37,050 nt of DNA from NCBI GenBank assembly GCA_003133565.1, contig PKYB01000074.1, positions 9,777-46,826 of the forward strand, in the 5' to 3' direction. Positions 34,816-37,050 of the stretch are shown one piece after another. Made by a program: the position numbers and the translations under genes. How positions within the stretch are numbered: position 1 is the stretch's first letter; each line of letters opens with the position of its first letter. The notes beneath the pieces are model-generated. The model had not been told where the DNA came from, searched no databases, and worked only from the letters and a program-made list of their open reading frames with translations. This DNA comes from Solirubrobacterales bacterium. Lineage in GTDB: Bacteria > Actinomycetota > Thermoleophilia > Solirubrobacterales > Solirubrobacteraceae.

Positions 34816-36138
34816 ATGACCAAGGTTGCAGTAGTCGGCTACCCAAACGTTGGCAAGTCCTCGCTCGTCAACCGCCTGACACAGACGCGTGAGGCGATCG
34901 TGCACGAGCGGCCGGGGATCACGCGCGACCGCAAAGAGCTCGACTGCGAGTGGAACGGGCGTACATTCACGCTGATCGACACCGGCGGCGTCGACTTTGC
35001 CGATGAGGATCCGCTCGCCGGATCGATCCGCGAGCAGGCGCGCGTCGGCCTCGCCGACGCCGATGTGGCAATGCTCGTCGTCGACGCGCGCGCCGGCTGC
35101 CGCCCCGGCGACGATGAGATCGCCGACCTGTTGCGCCGCTCGGGCCAACCGACCCTGATCGCGGCGAACAAGTGCGACACGGCGCTCGACATGAGCCTTG
35201 CCGCCGAGTTTCACCGGCTCGGCCTCGGTGAGCCGATCGCCGTCTCGGCCACCCAGGGCCTGGGGACCGGCGACCTGCTCGACCGGCTGATCGAGCTTCT
35301 GCCCGCGCCCGAGCGCGAACCCGCCGTCGGGGACGAGACGATTCGCCTGGCGGTGATCGGTCGGCCGAACGTCGGCAAGTCCTCGCTCGTCAATCGCTTC
35401 GCCGGCGAGGAGCGGGTGATCGTTTCCGAGCTGGCCGGCACGACGCGCGACGCGATCGACCTGCCGCTGTTGGTCGACGGGCGTCGGCTCGTGATTGTCG
35501 ATACGGCGGGGATGCGCCGGCAGGCAAAGGTCAGCGAGTCGGTCGAGTACTACACGACGCTGCGCTCGCAGCGCGCGGCCGAGCGCGCCGATGTCGCCCT
35601 CGTCGTCTGTGACGCCAGCGACGGCGTCACCGCGCAGGACCTGCGGATCGCCGAGCTCGCGATGAAGAGCCAGTGCGCGACGCTCCTCGTGCTCAACAAA
35701 TGGGACGTCCAGTCGCCGACGCTCGACCTCGAATACGAGCGCGCGCGTGTTGCCGAGAAGCTGCGCCTGCGCCCGCGGCTGCTGAGTGCCTCGGCGATCA
35801 CGGGACGCAATGTCGCGCGCTTGCTGAGCGAGACGATCGCGCTCGGTGACCGGCGCGCGGCGCGCATCCCGACGCCGGATCTCAACCGCTTCCTCGCCGA
35901 GGTCGTCCAGGCGCGCCAACCGCCGGCGAAGCAGGGTCACCGGCTGAAGCTGCTCTACCTCACGCAGATCGGTACAAGCCCGCCACGCTTCGCCCTGCAG
36001 TGCAACTCGCGCGCCCGCGTGACCCGCGACTATGCATACTTCATCGAGAACCGCATGCGTTCCCGTTACGGGCTCGACGGCGTGCCACTGATCCTCGATT
36101 TCGTCGAGCGCGGCCAGCGACGATCCGAGCGCCGATGA
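34816..36138 (+). CDS. der: Ribosome-associated GTPase Der (EngA)
   Basis: Der is an essential GTPase in 50S subunit assembly. The 440-residue product has its tandem G domains. The first has [18 protein letters not shown] and NKCD. The second has [19 protein letters not shown] and NKWD. A KH-like C-terminal domain contains [19 protein letters not shown]. Length is normal. The frame is open further upstream into the PQQ-repeat gene, but the ATG at 34816 begins two codons before the first G-domain strand. Confidence 0.96.
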   Translation: MTKVAVVGYPNVGKSSLVNRLTQTREAIVHERPGITRDRKELDCEWNGRTFTLIDTGGVDFADEDPLAGSIREQARVGLADADVAMLVVDARAGCRPGDDEIADLLRRSGQPTLIAANKCDTALDMSLAAEFHRLGLGEPIAVSATQGLGTGDLLDRLIELLPAPEREPAVGDETIRLAVIGRPNVGKSSLVNRFAGEERVIVSELAGTTRDAIDLPLLVDGRRLVIVDTAGMRRQAKVSESVEYYTTLRSQRAAERADVALVVCDASDGVTAQDLRIAELAMKSQCATLLVLNKWDVQSPTLDLEYERARVAEKLRLRPRLLSASAITGRNVARLLSETIALGDRRAARIPTPDLNRFLAEVVQARQPPAKQGHRLKLLYLTQIGTSPPRFALQCNSRARVTRDYAYFIENRMRSRYGLDGVPLILDFVERGQRRSERR

Positions 36139-36204
36139 AGCGTTCGCTATCTTTTGCCACTCTTTTTGTGTCCATACCGCTGACAGCCTGTGAGGGTGCC
36201 CGCC

Positions 36205-37050
36205 TTGAGTGAGACCGCTGAGACCGAATTCCTGTTCACGTCGGAGTCGGTGACGGAAGGGCACCCGGACAAGATCGCCGATCAGATCTCCGACGGCGTG
36301 CTCGACGCCGTGCTCGCCGACGACCCCTACGGTCGCGTCGCCTGCGAGACGCTCGTCAACACCGGGTTGATCGTCGTCTCCGGTGAGATCTCGACGAGCA
36401 CCTACGTCGACATCCCCGAGATCGCCCGCAACACGGTGCGGCGGATCGGCTACGACGACGCGACCTACGGCTTCGACGCCAACACCTGCGCGGTGATCAA
36501 CGCGATCGACCGCCAGTCGCCGGACATCGCGCAGGGCGTCAACCAGGCTTACGAGACGCGCGCCGACACCTCCGAGGACAAGCTCGACGTCGCCGGCGCC
36601 GGCGATCAGGGGATGATGTTCGGCTACGCGACGAACGAGACCGACACGCTGATGCCGCTGCCGATCTCGCTCGCCCACCGCCTCGCCGAGCGGCTCGCCG
36701 ACGTCCGCAAGACCGGCCTCGTGCCCTACCTGCGTCCCGACGGCAAGACCCAGGTCACCGTCCGCTACCGCGACGGCCGCCCGGTCGCGATCGAGAAACT
36801 GCTGATCTCGACCCAGCACGCCGACGGGATCGATTGCGAGACGCAGATCAAACCGGACCTTTGGGAGCATGTCGTGCTGCCGGCGCTGCCGGAGGGCCTC
36901 TACGACGAGGCCGAGCTGCGCGCCGAGTTCCTCGTCAACCCGACCGGTCGCTTCGTGATCGGCGGTCCGATGGGCGACTGCGGCCTGACCGGGCGCAAGA
37001 TCATCGTCGACACCTACGGCGGCATGGCGCGCCACGGCGGCGGCGCGTTC
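36205..37050 (+). CDS. metK: S-adenosylmethionine synthetase, N-terminal part (runs off the window)
   Basis: MetK makes S-adenosylmethionine from methionine and ATP. The visible 282 codons show [22 protein letters not shown], the conserved [12 protein letters not shown] region, [12 protein letters not shown], and [26 protein letters not shown] at the cut end. The remaining third is outside the window. The TTG at 36205 has GAGGG 8 nt upstream. An in-frame GTG at 36196 overlaps that element and is less likely. The 66-bp gap after der is visibly richer in T than its surroundings; no SAM riboswitch fold was recognised in it. Confidence 0.95.
   Translation, partial: MSETAETEFLFTSESVTEGHPDKIADQISDGVLDAVLADDPYGRVACETLVNTGLIVVSGEISTSTYVDIPEIARNTVRRIGYDDATYGFDANTCAVINAIDRQSPDIAQGVNQAYETRADTSEDKLDVAGAGDQGMMFGYATNETDTLMPLPISLAHRLAERLADVRKTGLVPYLRPDGKTQVTVRYRDGRPVAIEKLLISTQHADGIDCETQIKPDLWEHVVLPALPEGLYDEAELRAEFLVNPTGRFVIGGPMGDCGLTGRKIIVDTYGGMARHGGGAF

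Noticed and set aside
36139-36204. SAM riboswitch before metK
   Set aside because: The gap is only 66 bp and shows no fold resembling a known SAM-binding aptamer.
36135-36212. 25-codon ORF overlapping the der stop, reading like a lipoprotein signal ([19 protein letters not shown])
   Set aside because: It ends six residues after the lipobox cysteine and overlaps the metK start region. No mature protein follows, so it is most likely chance in a T-rich spacer.
34726-37035. A 769-codon open frame on the minus strand opposite der and metK
   Set aside because: It is antisense to two strongly conserved genes, and its composition (Arg, Val, Asp, His-rich, low complexity) is typical of shadow frames in high-GC DNA.

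Overview
The window is a gene-dense, high-GC chromosomal segment with no mobile elements, rRNA or tRNA genes that I can see. Gene content and order (ftsQ-ftsZ, a four-gene glycine cleavage set with split P-protein, scpAB, an aroH-hisC-aroF-tyrA-aroA-cmk-der block, TANNNT-type promoters placed 6-10 nt before start codons) point to an actinomycete-lineage bacterium, most likely of the class Thermoleophilia. That placement is inferred from gene order and protein style, not from a marker search.

Region 1 (1-8520, + strand) is housekeeping. It holds the end of ftsQ, a regulatory gap with a promoter and a strong hairpin, ftsZ, the glycine cleavage genes gcvT-gcvH-gcvPA-gcvPB, trpS, and the condensin partners scpA-scpB. 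gcvPA carries an apparent one-base insertion.

Region 2 (8540-25343, mostly - strand) is a sugar-catabolism island. Its parts are: a hexuronate operon (uxaC-uxuB-manD); a divergent FGGY kinase of xylulokinase type; a galactose operon (small ORF-galT-galK); tatA; a CUT2-type sugar ABC transporter with a Tat-exported binding protein; the L-arabinose genes araB-araD-araA; and a LacI-family regulator. A 12-bp motif, consensus KCATACGTWKGC, recurs before the ABC transporter, before araB and before the regulator. This ties the transporter and the ara genes into one probable regulon. The sugars served (arabinose, galactose, glucuronate, possibly xylulose) are those of pectin and hemicellulose.

Region 3 (25576-37050) returns to housekeeping: rlmN (-), then on + rluB, chorismate mutase, an HisC-type aminotransferase, DAHP synthase, prephenate dehydrogenase, EPSP synthase, cytidylate kinase, a PQQ-repeat lipoprotein, der, and the start of metK. 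aroF-tyrA-aroA-cmk are joined by 4-nt overlaps. The 378-nt gap before aroF encodes a short ORF ending in a run of Tyr, Trp and Phe codons and can form competing RNA pairings, which is the look of an attenuation leader.

The items least likely to be in a routine annotation are the aroF leader peptide, the ara operator set, a 27-codon ORF that fills the araB-araD gap with overlaps at both ends, a 53-codon ORF coupled to galT, and the promoter/hairpin arrangement in front of ftsZ.
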